Of a stretch of DNA of 64,000 nucleotides, positions 49,962 to 59,087 are shown piece after piece. The DNA is from Limisoma sp963601185. Lineage in GTDB: Bacteria > Bacteroidota > Bacteroidia > Bacteroidales > Muribaculaceae. Under the pieces are notes generated by a model. That model was not told the DNA's origin, did not search any database, and saw only the letters and a list, made by a program, of their open reading frames with translations. The translations under genes and the position numbers were made by a program. The stretch spans positions 72,735-136,734 of the forward strand of contig CAVCEE010000005.1 of NCBI GenBank assembly GCA_963601185.1, in the 5' to 3' direction. Each line of letters starts with the position of its first letter. The first letter of the stretch is position 1.

Positions 49962-52589
49962 TTAATTGTCAATGACGCTTTGTAGTGTTACGGGGTCCAT
50001 CAACACCTGACGTGGCTTGCCACCCTGGCTCGCACTTACGATGCCTGCCGCTTCAAGTTGGTCCATCAACCGACCAGCGCGGTTGTAGCCAATGGAGTAA
50101 CGGCGCTGGATGCCCGACGTGGACGGATTGAGTTCGTTGCACACAATCTGCTTTGCCACTTCCTCAAACAGCGAGTCGCGCTCCGACAGCGATGCCATAC
50201 CGCCGCCCGACGACTGTCCGCCGCCGTCTTCCATATCGGCAGTGTATTCCGGAAGCAGATAAGCCTCGTCGAAGCCGATTTGCTCGTCGATGTAGTTTGC
50301 GATGGCCTCGACCTCAGGGGTGTCGACAAAGGCACACTGCACACGCGTGATTTCGTTGTTGTAACTGATGAGCATATCGCCGCGTCCGATGAGTTGTTGC
50401 GCTCCCGACCGGTCGAGGATGGTGCGCGAATCGACCATCTGCGTGACGCGGAATGCGATGCGTCCCGGGCAGTTTGCTTTGATTACGCCGGTGATGATGT
50501 CGGTGGACGGGCGCTGTGTGGCAAGAATCATGTGGATGCCCACGGCACGTGCTTTCTGCGTGATGCGCGAAATTGGTATCTCAACCTCCTTGCGACCGAT
50601 GTTCATAATGAGGTCTGCAAGTTCATCGATGATCACGACGATGTAAGGCATGTAGCGGTGACCCTTCTCTGGGTTCAGTCTGCGCTCGATGAATTTGGTG
50701 TTGTATTCCTTAATGTTGCGCACATTGGCATCGCGGAGCAGCAGCAGGCGGCTTTCCATCTCGGCAACCAGCGACTTCAGTGTGGCGACAGCCTTGTTCA
50801 TGTCGGTGACGATGCATTCGTCTTCGCCTTCCATCTTTGCGATGTAGTGGTGCTCAAGTTTGGAGTACATACTGAACTCCACCATCTTCGGGTCAATCAT
50901 CACAAACTTAAGTTCTGACGGGTGTTTCTTGTAGAGCAGTGAGGTCACGATGGCGTTCAGACCAACTGACTTACCCATACCGGTTGCACCAGCCACGAGG
51001 ATGTGCGGCATCTTGGCAAGGTCGGCGATAAACACCTCGTTGCTGATGGTGCAGCCCATAGCGATTGGGAGTTCGTATTTGCAGTCCTGGAATTTTTTCG
51101 ACTCAATCACGTCCTTCATTGACACCGTGCGTTTGTCCTTGTTCGGTACTTCGATACCGATTGTACCCTTGCCAGGGATTGGAGCGATGATGCGGATGCC
51201 GAGTGCCGACAAACTGAGGGCGATGTCGTCTTCAAGGTTCTTGATTTTTGATATGCGCACACCTTCTGCCGGGATAATCTCGTAGAGCGTGACCGTAGGG
51301 CCTACGCACACCTCGATGCTGCGAATGGCAATACCATAGTCACTGAGTGTCTTGGTGATGGTTGCCTTGTTCTCTTCCTGCTCTTCCACGTCGACACTTT
51401 TGCCGGTGTTCTTTATCTCGCGGAGCAGGGTTGTGGGAGGGAACTTGTAGCGCGACAGTTCGGCGGTCGGGTCGAATGGCTTTTCAGCAATCTTGTCGGC
51501 CTTGTCAATCTCTTTCATCTCCACGGCAACCGGTTGGCTCGGCTCTTCGCTCTGTGCCTCTGTTGGCTGTTGTGGCTGTGTCTCCTCGACGGTCTCAATG
51601 GGAGATGGTTCGACTGGTTTCGGGCTGCTGGGCTCTTCGGCGGCAGGCTCTGGTGCGGCAACCTCTATAATTGGTTCGGGTACTGCTTCAAACACTTCTT
51701 CAATTGGCGCTTCATGCGTTTCTTCTATGTCGGTAGGCTTGAAACTGATGTCCTGCTTCGATGGCTTTGCCTTGTCGTTATCGGTGTCAGTAGTTTCGTC
51801 GGTCTCGTCAAACGTGTTGCGACGCTCTGCCTCTTCTTCGTGCTTCTTTTGCAGACGTTTCAGTTTGTAGGTCGTGACAACCTGACGGTAGCGTTGGTAC
51901 ACATGACGAAGTGAGTTGATGGTCAGTACGAACAGGATTACCACAAGCATCACGTTGAGTGCGATTGCACCAAACGGGCCAGCCACGTCGAGACACAATT
52001 GGTTAAGGTAGTGTCCGTGCGCTCCGCCGATGGCGAAGAATGTCTGTGTCTCGGTCATTATATCGAGAAATCCGAGTACGCTTGAGATGGTCAGCGTAGC
52101 GACGAGAGAGATGAGCACCGTCGACGCTACACGGTATTTGTAGCGACCGAATACCTTCAAACTCAATGCTATGAGCATATAGATTATGCAGAATGTACCG
52201 ATGCCGAAACCTTGGTTGAAGAAAAATTCCGACAGGAATGCGCCCAATGGACCGCCGGCATTCTGGATGTGGTGGCCCTTGGCATTGTCGAGTATAGTTT
52301 TGGTGTTTACGAGGCTTTGGTCGGTCGCGCCCCATGCAAAATAAGAGATGCCGCTGATGAGCAGGAATAATGCCATCAGCATCAAGACCGTGCCGAGCAC
52401 TATTTTGAACCGTCTGTCCTTGAAGAATGCCACAAAAGCGTTGTCGCCGTCCTTTGTGCGCATTTTCTTTTCCTTCTTTTTCGGTTTGTTCTCCTGCCGG
52501 GATTCGGCTGGCGTCGCTTCCACTTCAACCAATTCCTCCTCTTCCGGCTGATATTTAGGTCCTTTATATTCTTCGAAATGCAATCCCAT
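49962..52589 (-). CDS. ftsK: DNA translocase FtsK
   Basis: Division-linked DNA pump, 875 residues. Four or five membrane segments lie in the first 230 residues. A Glu/Pro-rich linker follows (about 255-385). The motor domain has Walker A GATGMGKSVG (about 540-549) and Walker B VVIIDELADL (about 650). The C-terminal gamma winged helix (EEVAKQIVCNELNPSTSGIQ, about 805-875) reads the polar guide sequences. It is first in the ftsK, lolA, trxB unit and is driven by the consensus promoter carried on the repeat element at 52621. Confidence 0.95.
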   Translation of the reverse strand: MGLHFEEYKGPKYQPEEEELVEVEATPAESRQENKPKKKEKKMRTKDGDNAFVAFFKDRRFKIVLGTVLMLMALFLLISGISYFAWGATDQSLVNTKTILDNAKGHHIQNAGGPLGAFLSEFFFNQGFGIGTFCIIYMLIALSLKVFGRYKYRVASTVLISLVATLTISSVLGFLDIMTETQTFFAIGGAHGHYLNQLCLDVAGPFGAIALNVMLVVILFVLTINSLRHVYQRYRQVVTTYKLKRLQKKHEEEAERRNTFDETDETTDTDNDKAKPSKQDISFKPTDIEETHEAPIEEVFEAVPEPIIEVAAPEPAAEEPSSPKPVEPSPIETVEETQPQQPTEAQSEEPSQPVAVEMKEIDKADKIAEKPFDPTAELSRYKFPPTTLLREIKNTGKSVDVEEQEENKATITKTLSDYGIAIRSIEVCVGPTVTLYEIIPAEGVRISKIKNLEDDIALSLSALGIRIIAPIPGKGTIGIEVPNKDKRTVSMKDVIESKKFQDCKYELPIAMGCTISNEVFIADLAKMPHILVAGATGMGKSVGLNAIVTSLLYKKHPSELKFVMIDPKMVEFSMYSKLEHHYIAKMEGEDECIVTDMNKAVATLKSLVAEMESRLLLLRDANVRNIKEYNTKFIERRLNPEKGHRYMPYIVVIIDELADLIMNIGRKEVEIPISRITQKARAVGIHMILATQRPSTDIITGVIKANCPGRIAFRVTQMVDSRTILDRSGAQQLIGRGDMLISYNNEITRVQCAFVDTPEVEAIANYIDEQIGFDEAYLLPEYTADMEDGGGQSSGGGMASLSERDSLFEEVAKQIVCNELNPSTSGIQRRYSIGYNRAGRLMDQLEAAGIVSASQGGKPRQVLMDPVTLQSVIDN

Positions 52590-52620
52590 TTGTCTTACTT
52601 CAAGTAATAAATATTAACTA

Positions 52621-52651
52621 CAAAGATAGTGCAAGCCGAGCGAAGTGCAAA
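52621..52651 (-). promoter_or_regulatory. Promoter of ftsK within the repeat element
   Basis: The minus strand reads TTTG (52651-52648), exactly 19 bases, then TATCTTTG (52628-52621). Start of ftsK 32 bases downstream. Confidence 0.75.
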
Positions 52652-52740
52652 ACAAACTTGTTTGATTTTGCATTTCCGAGGCGCAGCCTATCTTATCAAA
52701 AGATAGTGCAAGCCGAGAAAAAATCGGTGCAAAACAAAAA
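52621..52740 (-). repeat. Promoter-bearing imperfect palindrome, copy 1
   Basis: Unit 1 (52621-52694) is almost identical to 63704-63777. It is an imperfect palindrome: AAGATAG at one end, CTATCTT at the other, and a central hairpin GCAAAACAAAC-TT-GTTTGATTTTGC. Unit 2 (about 52695-52740) begins the same sequence again (AAAAGATAGTGCAAGCCGAG) but degenerates and runs into the VOC terminator. Confidence 0.85.
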
Positions 52741-52775
52741 GACATCCAATCTGCCGAGTTGGCGGATTGGATGTC
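52736..52775 (-). terminator. Terminator of the VOC gene
   Basis: GACATCCAATCTGCC (52741-52755) pairs with GGCGGATTGGATGTC (52761-52775), one mismatch; the minus strand then reads TTTTTG. Confidence 0.88.
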
Positions 52776-52842
52776 AATTGCATTGTGGATTGGCTAATGT
52801 AAAAATGCGCTTTTGTGGTGGCGCAACCCACGGAATGTTTTT

Positions 52843-53229
52843 TTAGATTGTAATCTCAATTTCCAGATCTTCCGGACCGATGATGCAACTCTCGTAATAG
52901 CCGTCGCCGGTGACGCGCGGACCGCTCAGTCTCTGGTAGCCGTCGGCTTCCAGTCGTTGTGTCAGTTTGTTGACTGCATCTTGGCTTCCGACGCTCATAC
53001 AGAGGTGGGTCAGTCCCTGCCCGTGTTTGGGTCGCTCTGTCGGAGCGGTGTCGGGCCACGTCATTAGTTCGAGTTTAGTGCTGCCAACTGGAAAAAGCAG
53101 CATCCAACTGTGGAGTCCAGTCTTTGGGTTGCGGTATTCCGCACCCTCTTGGGCATTGAAATAATTTATGAAGAAGTCTTTGGTTTGTTCAATGTCCAAG
53201 CAATTGATTGCGATGTGGTTTACTCTCAT
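52843..53229 (-). CDS. VOC family (glyoxalase-like) protein
   Basis: A 128-residue vicinal-oxygen-chelate protein with the paired beta-alpha-beta modules: NHIAINCLDIEQTKDFFINY at the start, HSWMLLFPVGSTKLELM, then GLTHLCMSVGS and YESCIIGPEDLEIEI at the end. Likely metal ligands are His5, Glu54, His75 and Glu124 (approximate). Glyoxalase I, an epimerase or a resistance protein are all possible. It follows the acyltransferase gene by 19 bases and ends in a terminator. Confidence 0.82.
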   Translation of the reverse strand: MRVNHIAINCLDIEQTKDFFINYFNAQEGAEYRNPKTGLHSWMLLFPVGSTKLELMTWPDTAPTERPKHGQGLTHLCMSVGSQDAVNKLTQRLEADGYQRLSGPRVTGDGYYESCIIGPEDLEIEITI

Positions 53230-53248
53230 TTCAGTGTTGTTGAAGTTA

Positions 53249-54409
53249 TTACTTTTTGAAGAGTTTCTTTCTCAGCCATTCGCGCACTGGCAGGTCGTAG
53301 AGTTTGAATGCTGCGTATGCTACGGCGATGGAGAGAAGGAAGATGCACACCGACACGAAGATGTGGGTGGAGACGGGGGCATCGGGGTGCTTGTCAGCCC
53401 ACGACATTTGCATATAGATGAGTGGGAAGTGGGTGATGTAAATTGGGTAACTTATGTCGCCGAGGAACTTGTTGATGGTCTCCGACTTGCCGCCTTTCAC
53501 CGAACTTCCGGCACCAATCATCACGATGAGAGGGAACAGCACGAGGATGCAGATGGCTTCGTAGAGTCCGTTGGTCCATCGGCCGTCGCCTGTCTCGCTG
53601 AGCCCCATCCAAGGCATGCACATCAGCACTGCCACCATAAGTGAGCACCACCAGAATCCGCCTTTCACCTTGATGAGTTTGCCTACACGCGAGATGAGCA
53701 GTCCGCAGAAGAACGGATAGAGCAGTCGGGTGAAGCCCACCTGCAACTGGTCGGGAGCAAGGCTCCAGCCGCCGATTACGGTGTAGGTTTGATGGCGCAA
53801 GCAGAGCAACCCCGTTACGTCAATATTGAAGCAGAGGATGACGGTCATCACGGCAAACAGACCGACACAAATAGCGAGAACGGTCTTGGAGAAACGGCGC
53901 ACGAACAGTGCATAGAGTATGTTGGCTATGTATTCCCATTGCAGCGACCATGTAGGGCCGTTGAGCGGATTGGTTTCAGCCCAGCCTCTGATGTCCAAAT
54001 CAGTAGACAAAGGAATCATCGTGAATGCCCAGAACATAACCAGCAGTACTGCGTACCAGGGGGTGTCGTTGATGAGAGGGAACGATTGGCAGTCGCCGAA
54101 GTAGAACAGGAGTACTCCGATCAGAGTGCCGAATATCACCATTGGGTGCAGTCGGATGAGACGGCGCTTGAAGAAATTCCACGTTGACATACGGTTCCAG
54201 CGGTCGTCGTAGGCATAGCCGATGACGAAGCCCGACAGCACGAAGAAGAAATCGACGGCAAGATAGCCGTGGTTGATGGGTTGGTCGGGCGCACCGAAGA
54301 AGTAGGTTTCAAACAGGTGGTAGGCCACGACAAGCATTGCGGCAACGCCACGGAGTCCGTCGAGAATCTCGTAGCGAGGCTTGGAGGCAAAATAAACGTT
54401 GTTGCTCAT
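53249..54409 (-). CDS. Acyltransferase family 3 membrane protein (OafA/YrhL-like)
   Basis: A 386-residue polytopic membrane protein with about 10 segments. It begins with the family hallmark RYEILDGLRGVAAMLVVAYH, followed by FFFVLSGFVIGYAYDDRW and FFKRRLIRLHPM. These proteins move acyl, often acetyl, groups onto surface sugars. It forms a two-gene unit with the VOC gene and is divergent from the AraC regulator at 54518. Confidence 0.9.
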   Translation of the reverse strand: MSNNVYFASKPRYEILDGLRGVAAMLVVAYHLFETYFFGAPDQPINHGYLAVDFFFVLSGFVIGYAYDDRWNRMSTWNFFKRRLIRLHPMVIFGTLIGVLLFYFGDCQSFPLINDTPWYAVLLVMFWAFTMIPLSTDLDIRGWAETNPLNGPTWSLQWEYIANILYALFVRRFSKTVLAICVGLFAVMTVILCFNIDVTGLLCLRHQTYTVIGGWSLAPDQLQVGFTRLLYPFFCGLLISRVGKLIKVKGGFWWCSLMVAVLMCMPWMGLSETGDGRWTNGLYEAICILVLFPLIVMIGAGSSVKGGKSETINKFLGDISYPIYITHFPLIYMQMSWADKHPDAPVSTHIFVSVCIFLLSIAVAYAAFKLYDLPVREWLRKKLFKK

Positions 54410-54501
54410 ATTATTTTGAAAATGATGGTTGATTTAATTCGTCTGCAAAGGTGGGCAAATGTTTTCTTGTCGGATTGTCGCTTTTTCTGAAATATTTGTC
54501 G

Positions 54502-54509
54502 CATCTTTG
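54502..54509 (+). promoter_or_regulatory. -7-like box of the AraC gene
   Basis: CATCTTTG followed by C, one base from consensus, ending 8 bases before the GTG at 54518. Confidence 0.4.
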
Positions 54510-54517
54510 CACTCGTT

Positions 54518-55342
54518 GTGATAAAGTCAAATTCCATAAGTTATGACCACGTTCTGCTGAAGCCCAGCGAGCAGATTGGTTTGCACCACTGGAACTCGTG
54601 GGAGATGTCGTATGTAATCTCCGGCGAGGGTAGACGTATTCTCGGTGACACCGAGGAGGCTTTCTGCGAAGGGGAGGTGATACTGGTTGCGCCAGAGATG
54701 CCGCATCAGTGGATATTCTCACCCGACAAAACCGATTCGGACGGAAATATCGAGAATATCACTATTTCGTTCCCGACTGACTTGCTGCAGCGTCTGGCTG
54801 CCGTGATGCCGGAGTTTAGTCCGTTGGCGGAGTGGTATGAGCAACTCGGAGCATCCATCAAGTTCAGCCCCTCGGAATGCGCCAAGATTGCCGCCGTGCT
54901 GCGGCGAATGGAGGGGGAGTCGGAAACGGAGCGCATAGTCTCGTTGCTGCAGATGCTTGTAGGCATTCGGCGCGACCGCAATTTCACTGTGGCAGGCCGC
55001 TTTGCCGCACCGACTACAGTGGACGATAAGATAAAAAAGATTGAAATCTACATCAGTTGCAACTACAATCAGAACATCAGCATCGACCAATTGGCGAGGC
55101 ATGTGGGGATGAACCGCAGTTCGCTTTGCACTATGTTCAAGCGCCGCACCGGCACCACAGTCATTGAGTATCTGCTCAACCACCGCATCGAGGTTGCCAA
55201 GTACTTGCTCGCATCGACCGATGAAAGTATCTCTTCCTGCTGTTATAATTGTGGTTTCAACGATGTGCCGCATTTCAACCGCACCTTCAAGCAGATGGTC
55301 GGTATGACCCCGGGTGAATACCGCTCCCACATCTCTAAGTAG
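54518..55342 (+). CDS. AraC-family transcriptional regulator
   Basis: A 274-residue regulator. An N-terminal cupin sensor (about 8-110, HHWNSWEMSYVISGEGRRIL and VILVAPEMPHQWIF) is followed by a C-terminal double helix-turn-helix. First helix pair: NISIDQLARHVGMNRSSLCT (about 187-206). Second: SISSCCYNCGFNDVPHFNRT (about 235-254), closing with GMTPGEYR. The start codon is GTG; no in-frame ATG lies near. It is divergent from the acyltransferase-VOC pair, which it might control. Confidence 0.88.
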   Translation: MIKSNSISYDHVLLKPSEQIGLHHWNSWEMSYVISGEGRRILGDTEEAFCEGEVILVAPEMPHQWIFSPDKTDSDGNIENITISFPTDLLQRLAAVMPEFSPLAEWYEQLGASIKFSPSECAKIAAVLRRMEGESETERIVSLLQMLVGIRRDRNFTVAGRFAAPTTVDDKIKKIEIYISCNYNQNISIDQLARHVGMNRSSLCTMFKRRTGTTVIEYLLNHRIEVAKYLLASTDESISSCCYNCGFNDVPHFNRTFKQMVGMTPGEYRSHISK

Positions 55343-55452
55343 CCACCAACGAAGTTGTCCAAGCCATTAAGGCAGGATGTTGATATAAGGTTGCTGGGTT
55401 GTGAAATTCTTAAAAAGGGTGGAAGATTGTTGTCGTTGAGGCTATTTTGGTG

Positions 55453-55460
55453 TAACTTTG
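55453..55460 (+). promoter_or_regulatory. -7 box of the second mini secreted protein
   Basis: TAACTTTG followed by C, with TTGT 19 bases upstream; 20 bases before the ATG. Confidence 0.6.
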
Positions 55461-55480
55461 CACGCGGATATAAGTAGACG

Positions 55481-55816
55481 ATGTTAAAACGGCTGATTTT
55501 TGGCATATTACTGATGGTTTCAATTGGCATTCAGCCAATTGATGCGCAAACACGCTATGCGTGGCGCGAATCGGTCGTGACCAACACAGCCACTCCAGTC
55601 AACACTCCTCGTGCAGACGAAGGAATTGAGGTCTATACTCGTTCGGGTGCGCTGGTTGTGCGCAATCAGGAGCGTACCATGGTGACTGTGCTGACAATCC
55701 TCGGTCAGACAATCTCTACAACCACTCTGAATGCCGGCACTCACGAGTTGCGCATAGGCACTCACGGCATCTACCTTGTTAAGATTGGAGCAAACACAAT
55801 CCGTGTTGCTCTATAG
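55481..55816 (+). CDS. Small secreted protein with sorting-domain-like module
   Basis: A 111-residue protein: signal peptide (about 1-22, ending IDAQ), a linker of about 25 residues, then one beta-rich module (about 48-111) in which VTVLTILGQTISTTTLNAG is followed by IGTHGIYLVKIGAN and a final TIRVAL. The ILGQ turn and GIYLVK strand are the same landmarks as ITGQ and GFYIVK in the protein at 3373, and recall type IX secretion sorting domains. It is transcribed alone. Function unknown. Confidence 0.65.
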   Translation: MLKRLIFGILLMVSIGIQPIDAQTRYAWRESVVTNTATPVNTPRADEGIEVYTRSGALVVRNQERTMVTVLTILGQTISTTTLNAGTHELRIGTHGIYLVKIGANTIRVAL

Positions 55817-55878
55817 CGGACTGCAACAAATAGCAATATCGGTTACAAAACCAGTCAATACCCCAGCCCTATAAAAAA

Positions 55879-56445
55879 CTATTCCGGCGTGGTCAGTTTC
55901 TTGACTACTCGGCAGGGATTGCCTACAGCCACAACTCCGTCGGGGATGTCGCGCACAACAACGCTACCAGCACCGATTACGGTGTTGTTGCCGATTGACA
56001 CTCCTGGCAGTACGGTCACGTTGCCACCCAGCCATACGTTATCGCCAATCGTGATTGGAGAGGCTTTCTCAAGACCTTTGTTGCGGCGTTCGGCATCGAG
56101 TGGATGCTCTGCGGTGTAAAATCCGCAGTTAGGTCCGATAAACACATTGTCGCCAAATTTCACTTTTGCTTCGTCGAGGATTACGCAGTTGGTGTTTGCA
56201 AAGAAGTTTTCGCCCACTTCAACGTTGTATCCGTAGTCGCAGAAGAATGGTGATATTATCGACAGGTTTCCTTTTGTTTTGCCCAAAATCTTGCGAAGCA
56301 ATTCCTTGCGTTCAGCCTCTTGTGACGGACGCAGGGCGTTGAAGTCATACAATGCTTCGCAGCAAGCCTGACGCTCGGCAAGCAACTCAGGGTCGTAGTT
56401 CGCATCGTAGAACAGTCCCTGCTGGCATTTCTCTTTCTCTGTCAT
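55879..56445 (-). CDS. Maltose/galactoside O-acetyltransferase type (left-handed beta-helix)
   Basis: A 188-residue hexapeptide-repeat acetyltransferase of the Maa/NodL/LacA group. It has the N-terminal Maa helix region (MTEKEKCQQGLFYDANYDPE), SPFFCDYGYNVEVGENFFAN, the catalytic His (FYTAEHPLDAERR, about 115), and GDNVWLGGNVTVLPGVSIGN. It acetylates a sugar using acetyl-CoA. It follows rodA by 22 bases as the last gene of the ileS run. Confidence 0.9.
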   Translation of the reverse strand: MTEKEKCQQGLFYDANYDPELLAERQACCEALYDFNALRPSQEAERKELLRKILGKTKGNLSIISPFFCDYGYNVEVGENFFANTNCVILDEAKVKFGDNVFIGPNCGFYTAEHPLDAERRNKGLEKASPITIGDNVWLGGNVTVLPGVSIGNNTVIGAGSVVVRDIPDGVVAVGNPCRVVKKLTTPE

Positions 56446-56467
56446 AGGTTATGTAGTATTTGGTCGA

Positions 56468-57925
56468 TTATCTGTTGTCGCGGCTTGCGTCGATTTTTAA
56501 AAGCGTGAATATGAGGAAGGTAAATCCCCAAAGCGACGAGCCACCGTAACTGAAGAACGGCAGCGGTATGCCTATGACGGGGCATAGACCGATTACCATG
56601 CCGATGTTGATGCCGATATGGAAGATGAAATACGACGCGACGCAGTAGGCATAGACTCTGCCGAAGGCATTGTGCTGTCGCTCGGCGATGCGGATTGTGC
56701 GGAGTACAAGAAACAAAAATGCTGCAATCACTGCCGCTGAGCCGATGAAGCCTTCTTCCTCGCCGATGGTGCAGAAGATGAAGTCGGTGTGCTGCTCTGG
56801 CACATATTTCAGTTTTGTCTGGGTTCCGTTGAGAAATCCTTTGCCGGTGATGCCGCCGGACCCGATGGCAATCTTCGACTGGTTTACGTTGTAGCCATAG
56901 CCGCGGAGGTCGTCAACGATGCCCAATGCCACCTTGATGCGCATCTGCTGGTGTGCGGCAAGGATGTCGGTAAACACGTAGTTGACGGAAAAGAGGAATA
57001 CCACGGATGCCAACGCAAAGGAGATTACGAGCAGTATTTTTCGAGCCTCTCTCTTGAGCATTTCCCACAGCAGATAGCCCACAGTGATGGAAAGTGCGCC
57101 AATCATCAGCCAACGGCCGCTGAGGTCAAGTCCGCAGAAATAGAGTGTCGTGTAGACGAGACCGCATCCGAGGTAGATGAAGAAGATGTTGCGCGTCACC
57201 ACTGCCGATTTGCAGTAGAACACAACCATCCCGAGAATCATCAGCAGAATCAGTGCCATCACGATAAACTCGCCACCAGGAATACCCAAAATGGCGATGC
57301 TCGAATACTTCAGTGCGACAACGAAAATCACGATTGCGCACAAGCCGGCAAAAAGAATCAGTCCGCTCATCCCTTCGCGGTAAAGCACGAAAATCAGCGA
57401 GGTGAACACCAATGCCGACCCTGTTTCTTTCTGACAGATAATCAGCAGTATCGGAGCGATTATGATGGCTGCCGCCTTTAGGTAGTTGCTGAATTTTGCA
57501 TTGAGTGAGAAATTATAGGAACTGAAGAGTTTGGCAAGAGCCAGCGCTGTGGCAAATTTGGCAAACTCGGCAGGTTGCAGACTCACAGGTCCGAGCACAA
57601 GCCACGAGTGCGACCCCTTGATGTCGGGCGCAATGAAGATGGTGACGAACAGCAACAGCAGTATGCAAGCATAGATGGGGTAGGCATAAGTGTCGAAAAA
57701 CCAGTTGTCTACCAACAGTATAACCACACCGAGTAGCGACGACAGCCCAATCCAGCAGAATTGCTTGCCTGAAAACTCCGAAAAATCGAGCATACTCGCA
57801 TTATCGAAGTCGTAACTTGCAGCATAGATGCTTATCGCGCCGGCAATTACAAGCAAAAAATATATGACGAGAACAGGGATGTCTATTCTTCGAAAGATTG
57901 ATTTATTTGTATCTCCGTAATTCAC
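56468..57925 (-). CDS. rodA: RodA, SEDS peptidoglycan polymerase
   Basis: Glycan-strand polymerase of the elongasome, 485 residues, about 10 membrane segments. SEDS landmarks: WLVLGPVSLQPAEFAKFA (about 110), QKETGSALVF (about 165, with the essential Asp position occupied differently in this clade or misaligned by me), and the closing PVIGIPLPFFSYGGSS (about 455). The start codon is GTG (57923-57925), just 5 bases after a -7 box. Partner pbp2 (mrdA) is not in the window. Confidence 0.92.
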   Translation of the reverse strand: MNYGDTNKSIFRRIDIPVLVIYFLLVIAGAISIYAASYDFDNASMLDFSEFSGKQFCWIGLSSLLGVVILLVDNWFFDTYAYPIYACILLLLFVTIFIAPDIKGSHSWLVLGPVSLQPAEFAKFATALALAKLFSSYNFSLNAKFSNYLKAAAIIIAPILLIICQKETGSALVFTSLIFVLYREGMSGLILFAGLCAIVIFVVALKYSSIAILGIPGGEFIVMALILLMILGMVVFYCKSAVVTRNIFFIYLGCGLVYTTLYFCGLDLSGRWLMIGALSITVGYLLWEMLKREARKILLVISFALASVVFLFSVNYVFTDILAAHQQMRIKVALGIVDDLRGYGYNVNQSKIAIGSGGITGKGFLNGTQTKLKYVPEQHTDFIFCTIGEEEGFIGSAAVIAAFLFLVLRTIRIAERQHNAFGRVYAYCVASYFIFHIGINIGMVIGLCPVIGIPLPFFSYGGSSLWGFTFLIFTLLKIDASRDNR

Positions 57926-57930
57926 GTTGC

Positions 57931-57938
57931 AAATATAT
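57931..57938 (-). promoter_or_regulatory. -7 box directly before rodA
   Basis: The minus strand reads TATATTTG followed by C. Only 5 bases separate it from the GTG start, which would make the rodA transcript nearly leaderless. Confidence 0.5.
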
Positions 57939-57982
57939 GAAATCTTGTGTAAATAAGAGTTGCGCTTGCCGCTTTGCTAATC

Positions 57983-58294
57983 CTATATCTTTTGGATTGC
58001 TTTAAACGGAAAGTTGGCAACGTATATTGTGCTGCCTGCCGTAGTGACCTCGACGGCAATCGCTTCGCTGATTTCTAGCAAGGAAGCGCCGTCGGCTTGC
58101 TTCTGCCTGATAATGCAATTCAGCAAATCTGTGTCCAAAGCATCCCTGGCGATGATTGCTATGCCTTGCACATAGAGTGTATAGGCTGTTTCCTCTTCTA
58201 CCGGCTTGTGGCTCACGATGCCGTTCTCCGTCTCAAACAGGTGGAGTTTGTAGGCTTTGCCGTTGTAGACCGTAAAAGGGGCAAGCACTCGCAT
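57983..58294 (-). CDS. Hypothetical protein of the ileS-rodA run
   Basis: A 103-residue protein not recognised. It starts at the ATG of MRVLAPFTVYNG, one base after the stop of the DUF4296 gene; a longer frame runs back into that gene and is unlikely. No signal peptide or membrane segment. The sequence alternates beta-like strands (YKLHLFETENGIV, AYTLYVQGIAIIA, SAGSTIYVANFPF-like end) with a helix, suggesting a small alpha/beta fold. The tight coupling argues it is a real gene. Confidence 0.65.
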   Translation of the reverse strand: MRVLAPFTVYNGKAYKLHLFETENGIVSHKPVEEETAYTLYVQGIAIIARDALDTDLLNCIIRQKQADGASLLEISEAIAVEVTTAGSTIYVANFPFKAIQKI

Positions 58295-58295
58295 A

Positions 58296-59084
58296 TCAGT
58301 TCTTTTGAGTGCGTTGGAACGAATGCTGGCTGTATGTTTCAGATCGTAGGCGAGAGCGCGACAATGAAATTTTGTCCACAATCACCGAACTTTCGGTAGC
58401 CATACGGTAGTCGAGATAGCCATAGACACGTTTCGGCGTGCGTGTAGAGTCGGTTTGCAGCACGATAGGAGAGGTGCTCTCAGGCATCAGGCTGAGAGTC
58501 TGGTATTCGGTCGTGCCGTCGGCATAATCTACGCCAAGAAGCAGATGCGCTGCGTTCTTTGAGTTGACGATGAACATACGCCACTCGTAGCGGTCTCCTT
58601 TACGCATCTCGGAGTCGGAATTGAACGAGAAATCCAACTGCACAGTCTCGCCGTTCTGTCGGCGGTCGAACATTAGCGAATGCGACAACTGCCAAATGTC
58701 TACGCTGTCGCCAGCGGCAATGAGTTTCTCTCCAGCGGCTTTCGCTTCTTTCTTGGCATCGCGCTGGCGTTGCTCGAGGATTGTAATGGCATCCTCATAT
58801 ACCTCATCGTAGATGTCGAGATTGTGCCCGTACCACATCAGTGATTTTTCGAAATCCTCCTGGGTGTAGCCGTGCTTCATCAGAATCGACTGCTTGAGTG
58901 CTTTGCGAGCATCCTCATTGGCGTATGCGTCGCGGTTGAGTTCCACGACGGCATCACCCTCGCTCATATCGGCCAACAGTTCTGCCATATTGCCTTCCGA
59001 GATAATCCCTTTCGGGGTTTTCGAACAGGCGACAAGCAGCAGCGCCGCGAGTATGCAAACAAGATGCTGGCAGTTTTTCATCAC
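58296..59084 (-). CDS. DUF4296 lipoprotein
   Basis: A 262-residue lipoprotein with lipobox LVAC (Cys20). The DUF4296 core follows (about 25-110, IISEGNMAELLADMSEGDAV and MKHGYTQEDFEKSLMWYGHN), a helical stretch (about 100-125), and a C-terminal beta-rich domain. Found in Bacteroidetes beside lspA, the enzyme that would mature its signal peptide. Function unknown. It starts 3 bases after lspA. Confidence 0.82.
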   Translation of the reverse strand: MMKNCQHLVCILAALLLVACSKTPKGIISEGNMAELLADMSEGDAVVELNRDAYANEDARKALKQSILMKHGYTQEDFEKSLMWYGHNLDIYDEVYEDAITILEQRQRDAKKEAKAAGEKLIAAGDSVDIWQLSHSLMFDRRQNGETVQLDFSFNSDSEMRKGDRYEWRMFIVNSKNAAHLLLGVDYADGTTEYQTLSLMPESTSPIVLQTDSTRTPKRVYGYLDYRMATESSVIVDKISLSRSRLRSETYSQHSFQRTQKN

Positions 59085-59087
59085 TCT

